Shown piece by piece: positions 8,929 to 19,700 of a DNA stretch of 64,000 nt. The notes below the pieces were generated by a model. It had not been told where the DNA came from, ran no database searches, and was given only the letters and a program-made list of their open reading frames with translations. How positions within the stretch are numbered: position 1 is the stretch's first letter; each line of letters opens with the position of its first letter. This stretch comes from JABWBD01 sp040768665. Its GTDB lineage: Bacteria; Planctomycetota; Planctomycetia; Pirellulales; Thermoguttaceae. The position numbers and the translations under genes are program-made. The DNA is taken from positions 124,001-188,000 of the forward strand of contig JAXGMN010000024.1 of assembly GCA_040768665.1 (NCBI GenBank). The letters run 5' to 3'.

Positions 8929-9285
8929 GCGCAGCGAGTCAAGGCGCGCCGAGAAAGAAAATGCCAATCGCAAGCAGTGACGGAGTAGAATCGACTTGGG
9001 CGGATCCTGTTTGAGTCATGAAGCCAATCATCACCCCACCGACGCGAGATCAGCGGTGGCGTTTACGATGTGAGAACCGAGGAATTCATTCAAGGGACGA
9101 GGTTCGTCGTTGCCGTTTTGCAGTTGGCCGATCCAGTAGCTGGTCGATTGTGGCGCGGGCATCGCTTGCTCCCTGGGCAGACTTGGAACTGGCGCCGAAC
9201 AGCGCTTTCGGCCGGAGGGACTGGCTTTCACGCGGCATAGCTTGAGCGCGATGCCCGCGGGGGGCTGACGTTTGCCGCTACGGAA

Positions 9286-9512
9286 AACTTGCCCGTTGCG
9301 GCTGGAAAGCCGCCACGGGCAAAACGAAGAGGAGGAGTGGGGCCGTCGGCTGTGTAGCAGAGAACGTAACCATCCCGCGGGCAGGCCGCGGGCATTCCCG
9401 AGGGTCGAACGGACCATTTAACGCCAGTTGTGGCCGGATTATAGGCCGGCGGTAGGAGAGCCGCAAGCGCGCGGACTACGCGAGAGCATCTTGGACGCGG
9501 CCGGAGATGGGC
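9286..9512 (+). repeat. 227-bp dispersed repeat with strong internal hairpin
   Basis: Matches 56576-56802 in inverted orientation. Within it, 9289-9322 forms a hairpin with TTGCCCGT/ACGGGCAA and GCGGCT/AGCCGC arms and a GGAA loop. A second, shorter CCCGCGGG-type inverted repeat follows at about 9374-9396. Confidence 0.85.
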
Positions 9513-10043
9513 ATGTTCGGAGACTGATTGCAGGCGCGTGAGGCGACCGCGACGCTGGTCGTGTCGGGCAATCGCCGTGGACGGTGAGTAATGGGATAGA
9601 GACTCGGCCGCTTTTCGGTACGGCAGATCAGCCCGAGTGAAGTGCCTTGCCTGGTATTCCACGCTCTTGACCGCAAGAGGGCCGAGGAGTTGTGTCTGCC
9701 GGCTTGAAAGGGTTCGGATCGCGCAAGTCAAAAAAACCATTAATTGGATTTTTCGGATCTGGCCGGGTGGGTGGCTTGACAGCCGTTGCTGTGGAGCGCA
9801 AGGTGGCTACACCTGAGCGGTAATCATCCCTTTCCACTAGCGGTACTACCGATGAGAGAGCATGGGTCAGGGCGGTTCGGCAGGCGGTGGGCGTTGGCCA
9901 GGAGTGGAGTGGCTCGGCAAGCCACGGTTCTGCGAATGTCCACGCGGTGGGTTGCGCTCGGTGGTGGGTGTCTCGCCGGGCGTGCCGTGGCACGTCGTTG
10001 TCGACGCGCCGTTCGCATGCGGCCTGTGCGGACGATGACGGGC

Positions 10044-10146
10044 ATTCGTTCCTCGCGTACCGCTCTGCAGTTCAGGAGAGAACGTTCGGAACGCTCAGAG
10101 CAGTTGCGTGGGCCAGAAATCGTGCTGACCCTTTTTTCTCTCCCGT
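10044..10146 (+). repeat. CTGCAG-centred dispersed repeat, copy 2
   Basis: Second copy of the block at 8079-8177, ending in a CCCTTTTTTCTC tract. It lies about 55 bp upstream of the giant protein A start, so it may overlap that gene's promoter region. Confidence 0.8.
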
Positions 10147-10201
10147 GCGGCCTGTGCGGCAAGCCTCGCAGGATACTGTAATTCGACCGGAGGGTAAAAC
10201 C

Positions 10202-13200
10202 ATGCGTGTTCGTTGTCCTCGCGTAAGGAGTTCTTCTCGCCGGTCATCACACGGGCGAAGGCGTGCCAGCCAGTTCAGCTACCATCGTGCACACTTACGC
10301 GTGGAGTTGCTTGAGGACCGGCGTCTTCTGTCGGGCGATTCGTGGCTGGATCTTCCCATCGCAACCTCTGCGGACGCAGTCACTGCCGACCCGACACCGC
10401 TTTCCGTGCTTAGCATTGCTCCCAAGGAGGTCCGCAACGCGGCATTCGACCACATAGATATCACTTTCAGCGAAGCGGTCGACCCCGAGACTTTCGGGAT
10501 TGAGGATGTTGCTATTCTTGGGCCAGCCGTGCAAGTGGCCCCGACGGAGATCGAGTCTATATCGGCTGATGCGTACCGCGTACACTTCTCGCCGCTGACA
10601 TTGCGGGGAACGTATCGAGTCGCCATCGGTCCCCAGATTATGGATCTATCCGGCAACTTCATTGACCAAAACGGGAATGGTATTCCCGGCGAACCAATAG
10701 AAGATGTTTACCATGGTTCTTTGGTTTATATCAGTGCGGACGTGACGTTGACATCTCCGACAACTATCGATGAGGCAGACTCGACTTACGACGGGAAATC
10801 GATCTTGGTTGAAGGCACTGCAGTCACGATCAATGGAATTCACGGACTGGTCGCTGTTCATTTGGTGAACGGCGCGTTGTTGACGCATCCTGCGGCGACG
10901 GAGACAGAGGAGTACCGGCTGGAATTGGACGTTACTGAGGACGTGATCATCGATTCGACGAGCAAGATCGACGTGAGTGGGAAGGGGTACTTGAGAGGGC
11001 GGACATTAGGCAACACGACCGAGGGCGGCGCTACGCGAGGAGAAGGCACTTCCGGGGCAGGAGGAAGCTACGGCGGGATTGGAGGCTACGACTGGCGCAA
11101 CGGCACTTTCGCAACGAATGCGATTTACGGCGACTACGCCGAACCGAACGAAGTGGGAAGCGGCGGTGCTTACCTGCCGGGGGGCGGGCTCGTACGACTG
11201 GAGATTGACGGGGTCTTTCAACTCGATGGGGTGGTCCAAGCGGACGGAGCGGGAAGCAGTGGCTCGGCCGGCAGTGGCAGCGGCGGAGGGGTTTACGTGC
11301 GTACGCATACGCTGACTGGAAGCGGTGTAATTCATGCATCCGGCGGAAGCGCGGGCTCTTCGCTGTCCTCCTGGTTGGGCAGTGCAGGAAGCGGGGGGCG
11401 AGTCGCTGTTTATGCCGAGGACTATGCCGGTTTCGATATTGGCCGCATCAGTGCCGTCGGGGGGAGAAGCGAGCATGGAACATATGGCGGGACAGGAACG
11501 GTTTACCTGTGCGATACTGGCGAGGATGTAGATGAGCTGATCGTTGCAGATAATGCGAGCTACGTAGCATTGAAGCTGATGGTATCGACACCGCTGGAAT
11601 TCAATGAGCAAAGAACTCCAGACTCGGTCATGCTGCGCGGGACAGTTGTGGATGTGAGCTATGCGGGATCAGCCACGTCTGCTGCTCCGGAGTTGACCGT
11701 TGCTGATTCAGCGTCGGTGCTGCTCAACGGGGCGATGAATTGGGCCGACGTAACGATCGATGGGGCAACTCTGACGAGCGTCGGCAAACAACAGATGACC
11801 AGTCTGGCGGTCGTCGAGGGCGGCGCGCTAACGCATCCTGCAGCAACGGAAACAGAGGAACATCGGTTGGAACTGGAGGTCACTCAAGACGCGGTAATCG
11901 ACTCCACGAGCAGGATTGACGTTACCGAGAAGGGATACTTGCCGAAGCACACGATCGGCAACACGACGGAAGGTGGCTCAACATACAAGAGTGGCGGCAG
12001 CTATGGCGGGCTGGGAGCGCCGGACGGGGAAGATCCGGCGGTGAATGCAGTGTACGGCGACTACGGGAATCCCAGTAACCTGGGAAGCGGCGGCGGGGGA
12101 GGACCGGGTGGTGGTTTGGTACACATCGAAGTAGGTGGAACACTGCAACTGAACGGTGGCATAGTTGCGGATGCAGCCAAGAGACTTGGAGGCTCCGGAA
12201 GCGGTGGCGGCATCAGGATTGTAGCCTCCTCCTTGGCAGGTAGTGGATTCGTTCGAGCGGGAGGAGGTCATGGCTGGTGGGACACAGGGAGCGGGTACAG
12301 TTCTGGTGCAGGGGGCGGCGGACGCGTGGCCGTGTATGCCGGGGATTATGCGGACTTTAACACAGATAACATCACCGCACCGGGAGGTTACCACTATCGC
12401 GAATGGAAGCGAGGCGGTGCAGGAACGGTTTATGTGGCCAACGCCTCGCTCTCGGAACTAGAATCACCCGCAATCAGACAAACAAAGCGGATCACGCCAC
12501 CCACGTTCGATGGGCCAAACCATGACGTTGATCTTACGCTCCGCTTCGTTGCAGCGAACCAGCCCGTTGAGGTTTTCGCCGGGGCGACTCTTGGCAGTCT
12601 GCGATCCCTTGGAACGTTCACGAACAGTAGCGCTGAATCGTCTTGGCTGCTGAACCTCGACGTCGGCACGGCTGGACTTTCGAGTGCCGAATGGGTTGCT
12701 GTGACGAGCACCGCAGCGCTGCTGATCGAATCGGCAGTGGGACTGTATCCAGATCTATCCGACCTTGATGGATATGAAGAATATCCCGCTTTGCCGAGAC
12801 CGCCGATCGAACTGGACGGCGGCAACTACGACAACATCGCGCAACTTTATCAATGGAACTTCTCGGCGCACGGGTATCTTCATGTAGCGGATGACCAACT
12901 GACCGCCACCGACTGGAGCAAGAAGACCGTAATCCTTACACACGGATGGAATGATCGTCTGGACGCCGGTTCTCCCGATGAGTTTATGAGGACTTTTGCT
13001 CTGGACTTCGAGCAAGGCCGAGAAGGCCAGGATGTTTCCAGCCAGTGGAATATCCTCGCCGTGGACTGGAACGCAAACTCATCACCCTACGGCTCAGATC
13101 CGAACGGAGTCCAGAACATCGGCGATGAAGTCCTGCTTTTTGGAACTCTCGGCGCGCTCGCTGACGCGAACAAATCAGCCGAGAACGGCATATTGGCGGC

Positions 13201-16200
13201 GACACCGCTCGCCTTCAAACTCTGGCAGGCGGGGCTCGACCCGGAAAACACGCTCCTGATCGGACATAGCAACGGTGCCGGCTTCATGGCAAACCTTGCA
13301 CGTTCGCTGAACCTTTACACCCACCACCAGATTGCAGAACTCGTCGCCTTAGATGCTCCGTATTTCACGGCATCCTACTGGGCTGTGCAGCAGTCGGTGA
13401 CTGCGGTAACGAACGTTAGCAACTATTTCTCGTTTCTCGCTGGTAACACAAACAACTACAACTTGCTCGATTGGCGCTATTATGACCCGGTATGGATATT
13501 GGGGCATTTAGAGGATGGCCAAGGTGGATTTGGGTTCCCGATTTTCCAGGAGAATGTAACCAACTTTTCTCTCGATCGAGATATTTCAAACGCGATTTTC
13601 CCCAATCAGATTGCGCATACGCAGGTCCCTCTCCGCTACGCCACGACTGCGGATACACGGCAGCATGTACGGCCGTGGGGCTTTCAAAACTCCCGGTTTG
13701 TAAATGCGGAGCCGCTATACAGCGGCTGGATCTGGAGAGAGGCTGAGTTTCCGGGAAACTTTGAGCGAGTCATTCATCCTGTTGAGCTTTCCGAAGAATT
13801 CCTAGAGCGTTTGCGCGAAACTGCGTCGGGCGTCGCGCGGCAGATAGCTGATACAGCGCGATCCGTGTGGGACAGGAGTGTCATTCTCGTCGACGACGCG
13901 ACAGAGGCACTGAAGGGTGTGGGTGCATATCTTCTGAAACCAGCGCCTGCCCTGGCCGACCGCCTGCCGATCATTCGCGCCCGTGCAAACAGCCCGGTAT
14001 TTGCATCACTCGACGTAAATATCCCGCCAGATTCCGCACTTCTGACGTTTCAACTAAATGTCCTGGACCCAGGAAATAATGACGTACTGGTGGTGGGGCT
14101 TGGCAATCAAGCGATTATGGAGATCAGCTTGGCAACCGAACAGCAGGCGGGCACCAACCTCCACGAGATCTGGATTGCTGAATACGGCGGTCAGCCTACC
14201 ACTTTGAGCTTCTATATGCCCTCAGACGAGCCTAGCACCGCGGAGTTCCTCATATCGGACATGCAGTTCGCGATGCTGCCCCCGACCGTACCCACGATCA
14301 CGGACATGGCCGATGACACGGGCACGTCGGATACCGACAGCATCACGCAAGACGACACGCCGACGTTCACTTGGACGGCATCGCAAGACGTTCAGGCGAA
14401 CGACGTTGCTGGCTACTGGTGGAGTGTTGACGCCACGCCGCCGGAATCGTTCGGAACTTTCACGACCCAGCTATCGGTAACTCTCGACGAGCTTGCAGAC
14501 GGAGACCACGTCTTCTATGTGCGATCCCGGGACCAAGCCGAGCACCTCAGCGCAATTGCCGAAATGCCGTTCAAAATCGACACCACGCCTCCGGCGAGCC
14601 AAGTTGCTTCGTTGCCTTTGCCTTCGTTTGGCAATGCTATCTTCGTAAGTTGGAGCGGAACAGACGAGGACAACGGCTCCGGCTTGGCACATTACGACGT
14701 CTATTTCTCTGACGATGGCTCGCCGTATCAGCCTTGGCTTCAGGGTACCACGCAGACGTCCGCCGCATTTCCCGCGGAGGACGGCCACGTGTATGCGTTC
14801 TATAGCATCGCACATGATATTGCGGGGAACAGCGAACTCGCTCCGGCAACCCCCGATGCGGAAACGACGTTCGTAGCAAATCGCGCGCCCGTGGTCAGCG
14901 CCGGTGGGCCGTACGTGATATCAGAGGGCGAGAACGTGATGTTCGACGGTTCTGCGTCACACGACCCGGACATCGCCTATGGGGACGCCATCGACTCTTA
15001 CGCGTGGGATCTTGACGCGGATGGAAACTACGACGATGCCGAAGGCGCAACCCCCCAGATCCTTTGGGCGACACTCCAAGACCTTGGCCTTGATTACCCT
15101 GCTGACCCGGCGACGGGATTGCCTGCAAACACGATCAGCCTCCGTGTGGTCGACACGTTCGGAGCGGCCACTGCGCTCTCGACGACACTGATAATTTACG
15201 ACAACCGCGCGTTCGCCAATTTTACAGGCAGCCCGAACCCTGGGGGGAAAAACGAGACGATTGAGTTCGATGCCAGCACGTCGTACCATGGACATCCCGA
15301 CCGGAGCATCGTCAGCTATGCATGGGATTTCGGAGATGGGGCGACCTACAGCGAGACCTCCGATGCCGCTCCAGACGGCGCATTCGACGGCGTGACGACA
15401 CACCTTTACGCGGAATTCGGCAGCTACACGGTGACCTTGGCGGTGAGCGACGACAACGCAGAGCCGACAAGCGACGAGACTTCGCATGTTGTGACTATTG
15501 CTAACCGTGCGCCCATATTGGACGACACGGGGAATGCGAGCCTGACTGCGATAAGCGAAGACGACGTATCAAACATAGGAGACCTCATTTCGGAAATCAT
15601 CGCAAGTGTCTTGCCGTTGGATATGATTACGGACGCCGATTCGGGCGCGGAGGAAGGAATCGCCGTCATTGCGGCTGACATGACGTACGGCGAGTGGGGG
15701 TATTCCCTTGACGCCGGAGTCAATTGGACGGCTCTCGGCGCAGTCTCGGCAGCAGACGCGCGGCTTTTGGCCGGAGATGGAGCGACCCGAATTCGCTTCG
15801 TACCGAATCGAGATTTCAACGGTGTCGTGGATCCGGGAATCACGTTCTACGCCTGGGACCAAACCACCGGCAACAACGGTGGTGTGGCAAGTACACTTGT
15901 TACCGGCGGAATTACCGCGTTCAGCAGTAATTCGGAAACGGCCTCGGTGACGGTGAACGCGGTTAATGACTCGCCGAGCGGCGGCGTTTTCATCGACGAT
16001 ACGACGCCGACTGAGGATCAGATGCTGACGGCCACCAACACGCTGGCGGACGCAGATGGCCTGGGAACGATCACGTATATGTGGGAGCGAGCGGACAACC
16101 TCGCTTTTGATGCGGGAGTTGTGACGGTCGGGACAGGGCGCACATTCACGCCCGGGGACGCTGAAGTAGGCAAGTACGTCCGCGTGACGGCGAGCTACAC

Positions 16201-16792
16201 GGACGGCCACGGCACGCCGGAGAGTATGCCTTCCGCGGTTAGCGATGCGGTGGCGAATGTGAATGATGCACCGGTACTCACGCCGATTGGGAATCGGACG
16301 ATCGACGAACAGACCACGTTGACGTTCACGGCGACGGCGACGGATCAGGACCTGCCGGCGCAGGGGCTCACGTTCAGCCTGGACGCAGCATCGCTGGCCG
16401 CGGGGATGACGATTACGCCGTCGGGCGAGTTCTCCTGGACACCGACGGAGGCGCAAGGCGGCGCGGACTACACGGTGACGATCACGGTGACCGACGACGG
16501 CACGAACCCGGCCAATCTCTCGGACTCGAAACCGTTCACGATCACGGTGGCCGAGGTAAACGTGTCGCCGGTGCTGGCGCCGATTGGAACTCGAGCGGTC
16601 GACGAGCAGGCGACGCTGGCCTTTCAGGCCACGGCGACGGACCAGGATCTGCCGACGCAGGGGCCTCTTCTTCAGTCTGGATGCGGCGTCGATAGCGGCG
16701 GGGATGTCGATCACGCCGTCGGGCGAGTTCTCCTGGACGCCGACGGAGGCGCAGGGCGGCGCGGATTACCTGGTAACGATCATGGTGACTGA
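10202..16792 (+). CDS. Giant LEPR-XLL surface protein A, N-terminal part with lipase-like domain
   Basis: The ATG at 10202 has GGAGGG upstream. The product opens with the planctomycete LEPR-XLL signature (VELLEDRRLLSG, about residues 34-46), expected on secreted giant proteins. Order: an SbsA-type Ig domain (about 60-150); two Gly-rich repeats each starting THPAATETEE (about 220-450 and 540-750); an alpha/beta-hydrolase domain (about 900-1170) with THGWND, the nucleophile elbow GHSNG near 1020 and candidate Asp in LDAPYF; Ig/fibronectin-like domains; two PKD domains (AYAWDLDADG, SYAWDFGDG; about 1560-1770); then He_PIG/cadherin-like repeats. The frame breaks at 16664-16665, where one extra C separates it from the rest; the last 40 or so residues are out of frame. 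Together with 16584-21473 it would make a protein of about 3750 residues. Confidence 0.85.
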   Translation: MRVRCPRVRSSSRRSSHGRRRASQFSYHRAHLRVELLEDRRLLSGDSWLDLPIATSADAVTADPTPLSVLSIAPKEVRNAAFDHIDITFSEAVDPETFGIEDVAILGPAVQVAPTEIESISADAYRVHFSPLTLRGTYRVAIGPQIMDLSGNFIDQNGNGIPGEPIEDVYHGSLVYISADVTLTSPTTIDEADSTYDGKSILVEGTAVTINGIHGLVAVHLVNGALLTHPAATETEEYRLELDVTEDVIIDSTSKIDVSGKGYLRGRTLGNTTEGGATRGEGTSGAGGSYGGIGGYDWRNGTFATNAIYGDYAEPNEVGSGGAYLPGGGLVRLEIDGVFQLDGVVQADGAGSSGSAGSGSGGGVYVRTHTLTGSGVIHASGGSAGSSLSSWLGSAGSGGRVAVYAEDYAGFDIGRISAVGGRSEHGTYGGTGTVYLCDTGEDVDELIVADNASYVALKLMVSTPLEFNEQRTPDSVMLRGTVVDVSYAGSATSAAPELTVADSASVLLNGAMNWADVTIDGATLTSVGKQQMTSLAVVEGGALTHPAATETEEHRLELEVTQDAVIDSTSRIDVTEKGYLPKHTIGNTTEGGSTYKSGGSYGGLGAPDGEDPAVNAVYGDYGNPSNLGSGGGGGPGGGLVHIEVGGTLQLNGGIVADAAKRLGGSGSGGGIRIVASSLAGSGFVRAGGGHGWWDTGSGYSSGAGGGGRVAVYAGDYADFNTDNITAPGGYHYREWKRGGAGTVYVANASLSELESPAIRQTKRITPPTFDGPNHDVDLTLRFVAANQPVEVFAGATLGSLRSLGTFTNSSAESSWLLNLDVGTAGLSSAEWVAVTSTAALLIESAVGLYPDLSDLDGYEEYPALPRPPIELDGGNYDNIAQLYQWNFSAHGYLHVADDQLTATDWSKKTVILTHGWNDRLDAGSPDEFMRTFALDFEQGREGQDVSSQWNILAVDWNANSSPYGSDPNGVQNIGDEVLLFGTLGALADANKSAENGILAATPLAFKLWQAGLDPENTLLIGHSNGAGFMANLARSLNLYTHHQIAELVALDAPYFTASYWAVQQSVTAVTNVSNYFSFLAGNTNNYNLLDWRYYDPVWILGHLEDGQGGFGFPIFQENVTNFSLDRDISNAIFPNQIAHTQVPLRYATTADTRQHVRPWGFQNSRFVNAEPLYSGWIWREAEFPGNFERVIHPVELSEEFLERLRETASGVARQIADTARSVWDRSVILVDDATEALKGVGAYLLKPAPALADRLPIIRARANSPVFASLDVNIPPDSALLTFQLNVLDPGNNDVLVVGLGNQAIMEISLATEQQAGTNLHEIWIAEYGGQPTTLSFYMPSDEPSTAEFLISDMQFAMLPPTVPTITDMADDTGTSDTDSITQDDTPTFTWTASQDVQANDVAGYWWSVDATPPESFGTFTTQLSVTLDELADGDHVFYVRSRDQAEHLSAIAEMPFKIDTTPPASQVASLPLPSFGNAIFVSWSGTDEDNGSGLAHYDVYFSDDGSPYQPWLQGTTQTSAAFPAEDGHVYAFYSIAHDIAGNSELAPATPDAETTFVANRAPVVSAGGPYVISEGENVMFDGSASHDPDIAYGDAIDSYAWDLDADGNYDDAEGATPQILWATLQDLGLDYPADPATGLPANTISLRVVDTFGAATALSTTLIIYDNRAFANFTGSPNPGGKNETIEFDASTSYHGHPDRSIVSYAWDFGDGATYSETSDAAPDGAFDGVTTHLYAEFGSYTVTLAVSDDNAEPTSDETSHVVTIANRAPILDDTGNASLTAISEDDVSNIGDLISEIIASVLPLDMITDADSGAEEGIAVIAADMTYGEWGYSLDAGVNWTALGAVSAADARLLAGDGATRIRFVPNRDFNGVVDPGITFYAWDQTTGNNGGVASTLVTGGITAFSSNSETASVTVNAVNDSPSGGVFIDDTTPTEDQMLTATNTLADADGLGTITYMWERADNLAFDAGVVTVGTGRTFTPGDAEVGKYVRVTASYTDGHGTPESMPSAVSDAVANVNDAPVLTPIGNRTIDEQTTLTFTATATDQDLPAQGLTFSLDAASLAAGMTITPSGEFSWTPTEAQGGADYTVTITVTDDGTNPANLSDSKPFTITVAEVNVSPVLAPIGTRAVDEQATLAFQATATDQDLPTQGPLLQSGCGVDSGGDVDHAVGRVLLDADGGAGRRGLPGNDHGD

Positions 16793-19700
16793 TAACGGCA
16801 CGAACCTGGACAATCTCTCGCACTCTGAGACGTTCACGATCACGGTGAACGCCGTGAACGACGCTCCCACGGTCGCGGTCCCCGGTAGCCAGTCGGTGGC
16901 CGCGGGCGAGGACCTGTTTATCGCCGGCGTGACCATCGCCGACGTGGATGCCGGCGCGGCGGATTTTCGGGTGCAACTCGATGTCGGCTTCGGAAGCTTG
17001 GCCGTGAGAACCGGCGTTGCGGGCGGCCTCAGCGCAGCCGGTGTCCAGGGCAACGGGACCGACTCGGTCGTGCTCACCGGAACGCTTGCCGAGATCAACG
17101 CCACCCTGGCGGCCTCGCAAGGCTTGAAGTACGTCAGCCAAACGGGCTATGCCGGAGCGGACAGCCTCGTAATCACTGCCGACGACCAGGGCAATACGGG
17201 TTCCGGAGGACCCAAGAGCGGGTCGGGCACGGTCGCGATCAGCGTTAGTGGAGGGAATCAGGCCCCGGTGGTTACCGTTCCGGCGGCACAGACGGTCGCG
17301 GAAGACACGGACCTGGTGATCCAGGGGATCACGATTGTCGATGCCGATGCCGGATTAGCGAACGTTCGTGTTTCGCTGGCGGTCACGTTGGGCATGGTGA
17401 ACCTTAACGAGAATGTTTCCGGCGGCTTGAATGCTTCGCAGATTCAGGGCAACGGTACGGCAACGGTGACGCTGACCGGCACGATCGCGGAGATCAACAC
17501 GACTCTGGCGGATTCGCTGGGACTGCAGTATCGGGCGCAGGCGAACTACAGCGGCAGTGACGTGCTGACGGTTACGGCCAACGACCTGGGCAACATGGGG
17601 AGCGGCGGGGCCAAGACCGACACGAAACAGGTGGTGATCGCCGTCACGGCCGTGAACGACGCTCCCACGGTCGCGGTTCCCGGCAGCCAGGCGGTGGCTG
17701 CGGGCCAGGAACTGTTTATCACGGGGATTGCCGTTGCCGACGTTGATGCCGGCGCGGCAGATATCCAGGTGCAACTGGAAGTCAGCCACGGAATCCTTGC
17801 CGTGAGAACCGACGTCCCGGGCGGGCTGAGCGCAGCCAATGTGCAGGGCAACGGCACCGGTTCGGTCGTTCTCACCGGAACGGTCGCGGAGATTAACGCT
17901 ACGCTGGCGGCCTCGCAAGGTCTCAAGTACGTCAGCGAAGCCGGCTACGCGGGAGCGGATGACCTTACGGTCACCGCGAACGACCGGGGCAACACGGGCG
18001 CGGGCGGGGCGAAGACGGACACGGAGAACTTGCCGATCGCGGTGTTTCGCGAAGTGCCGTCCAGCCTCACGCTTACAGGCAGGCTGGAGGACGACGTTCT
18101 GACGATCGCACCGGGATTCAATCCGGGGGAGTGGATCGTAACGCTGAACGGCACTCCCTATCCGGTCGCTGGCGCCCGTGTGACGGTGAGCTTCGACGGC
18201 GTGGACGGCTACGATACGGTGAGCTTCACCGGTGGCAACGGTGTCGACACGGCTGTTCTGCGCCCGACAAGCGCCGAACTAGCGGGTTCGGGCCTGGGGT
18301 TCCCGGCAGACAGCTATACGATGTCGATCACGAACATTGATGCAATCGACTACGATGGCGGAGCAGGCGATACCGTGACGATTTGGGGCTCCCGGGATAC
18401 GGAGACCTACACGGCCGAGCCGGGGCGGGGGTGGATGACCGGCGAGAACGTGTCGATCGACGTGACGGCCGAAAGGATTTACGCGCGCGGCAACGGCGGC
18501 GGGGATACGGTTCGCTTCAAAGACGGCGACGGCGATGACGTGCTGGAGTATTTCTCCTGGTGGGCACGGATGCGGGGAGAGGGCTATTTCCATCATGTCC
18601 GCGGTTTCAAGACGATGGAGGCCGATGCCACGGTGGGGCAGAATGATGCGGACCGGGTCGTCGTGCGGGGTTCGCAGCTTAATGATTATCTGAGGGTGAA
18701 CCCGCACAACGACGTGCGGGAGACGTCCGTCGTCAGATTCCTGAGCGGTTCCGGCAGCGTCTGGCATACGGCCTATGGGTTCGAAACAATCGCCGGCTAT
18801 GGCCTCGGCGGGGCACTTATCGACGAGCTTGTGCTCAACGACACTCCCGGTACCGATACCTTCGACGTACGGCGGCTGCAGGCCGACCTCGATTCGCCGG
18901 ACTACGGGGTCACGGTCGCGACCCATGGCTTCGGCACGGTGGAGGTCCGGCGGGCCTATGCGAACGGCAGCGCCGACGAGGTCAGTCTGGGCGATTCGCA
19001 GTACGCCGACCACGACGACACCGTGGTCGGCGATCCGCGGCAGGTGACCATGAGCGGTCCCGGATACGTCAATAAGGTTCTGGACTTTCCGTCGGTCAGA
19101 GCCTACAGCAGCGGCAGAGGGCGTGACACTGCCTGGTTCTCCGACCTGGCCGATCCGGACGATAGCCGCACCGGGGTGGATACCTTCACCGGGCGGCCGC
19201 TCTTCTCGCAACTGGAAGGTCCCGGATACAAGCTCTATGCCAGGTTGTTCGACGAGGTGTATGCAGAATCAAAATACGGCCAGGACATCGCTAATCTGCA
19301 CGGCAACGCCAACGGCGCGGAACTCACCGGCACGGCGACGGAAGTGCGGCTCTCGGGCACGCACTCCTCGGGCTCCTACGCCAACCATGCCGGATCGTTC
19401 CACGAGGTGAATGCCTTCGGCGACGGCAACGAAGACAAGGCACTTCTGGCGGATGCCGCGGTCGACACAACCACGTTCGGCCCACCGGTGGGCGTTCCGC
19501 CAGAGAATCTGCCCCAGTATGTGTGGCTGAATAGTTTTGAGAAGATCGACCTGGCGGGCAGCGATATCTCGGGGGCGGATCCGGTGTTCGCCTACTGGGG
19601 CGCGCCGTCGGTCGACGCGGTGGCGGCCAGTCCGGACCCGGTGGTTCAAGGCAGCAACGTGACACTCACTGCGACAGGCGTCGCAGACAGCGACGGTACC

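Larger units (their letters stand above)
8929..10201. other. Gene-free leader region of giant protein A
   Basis: No gene is supported. It contains a 227-bp repeat (9286-9512) whose inverted partner is at 56576-56802, and a CTGCAG-type repeat (10044-10146). The ribosome site GGAGGG of giant protein A lies at its end. Confidence 0.7.

Noticed and set aside
16650..16680. Programmed ribosomal frameshift in giant protein A
   Set aside because: No slippery heptamer or downstream stimulator is evident, and a neighbouring repeat copy lacks the extra base, so a simple insertion or sequencing error is more likely.
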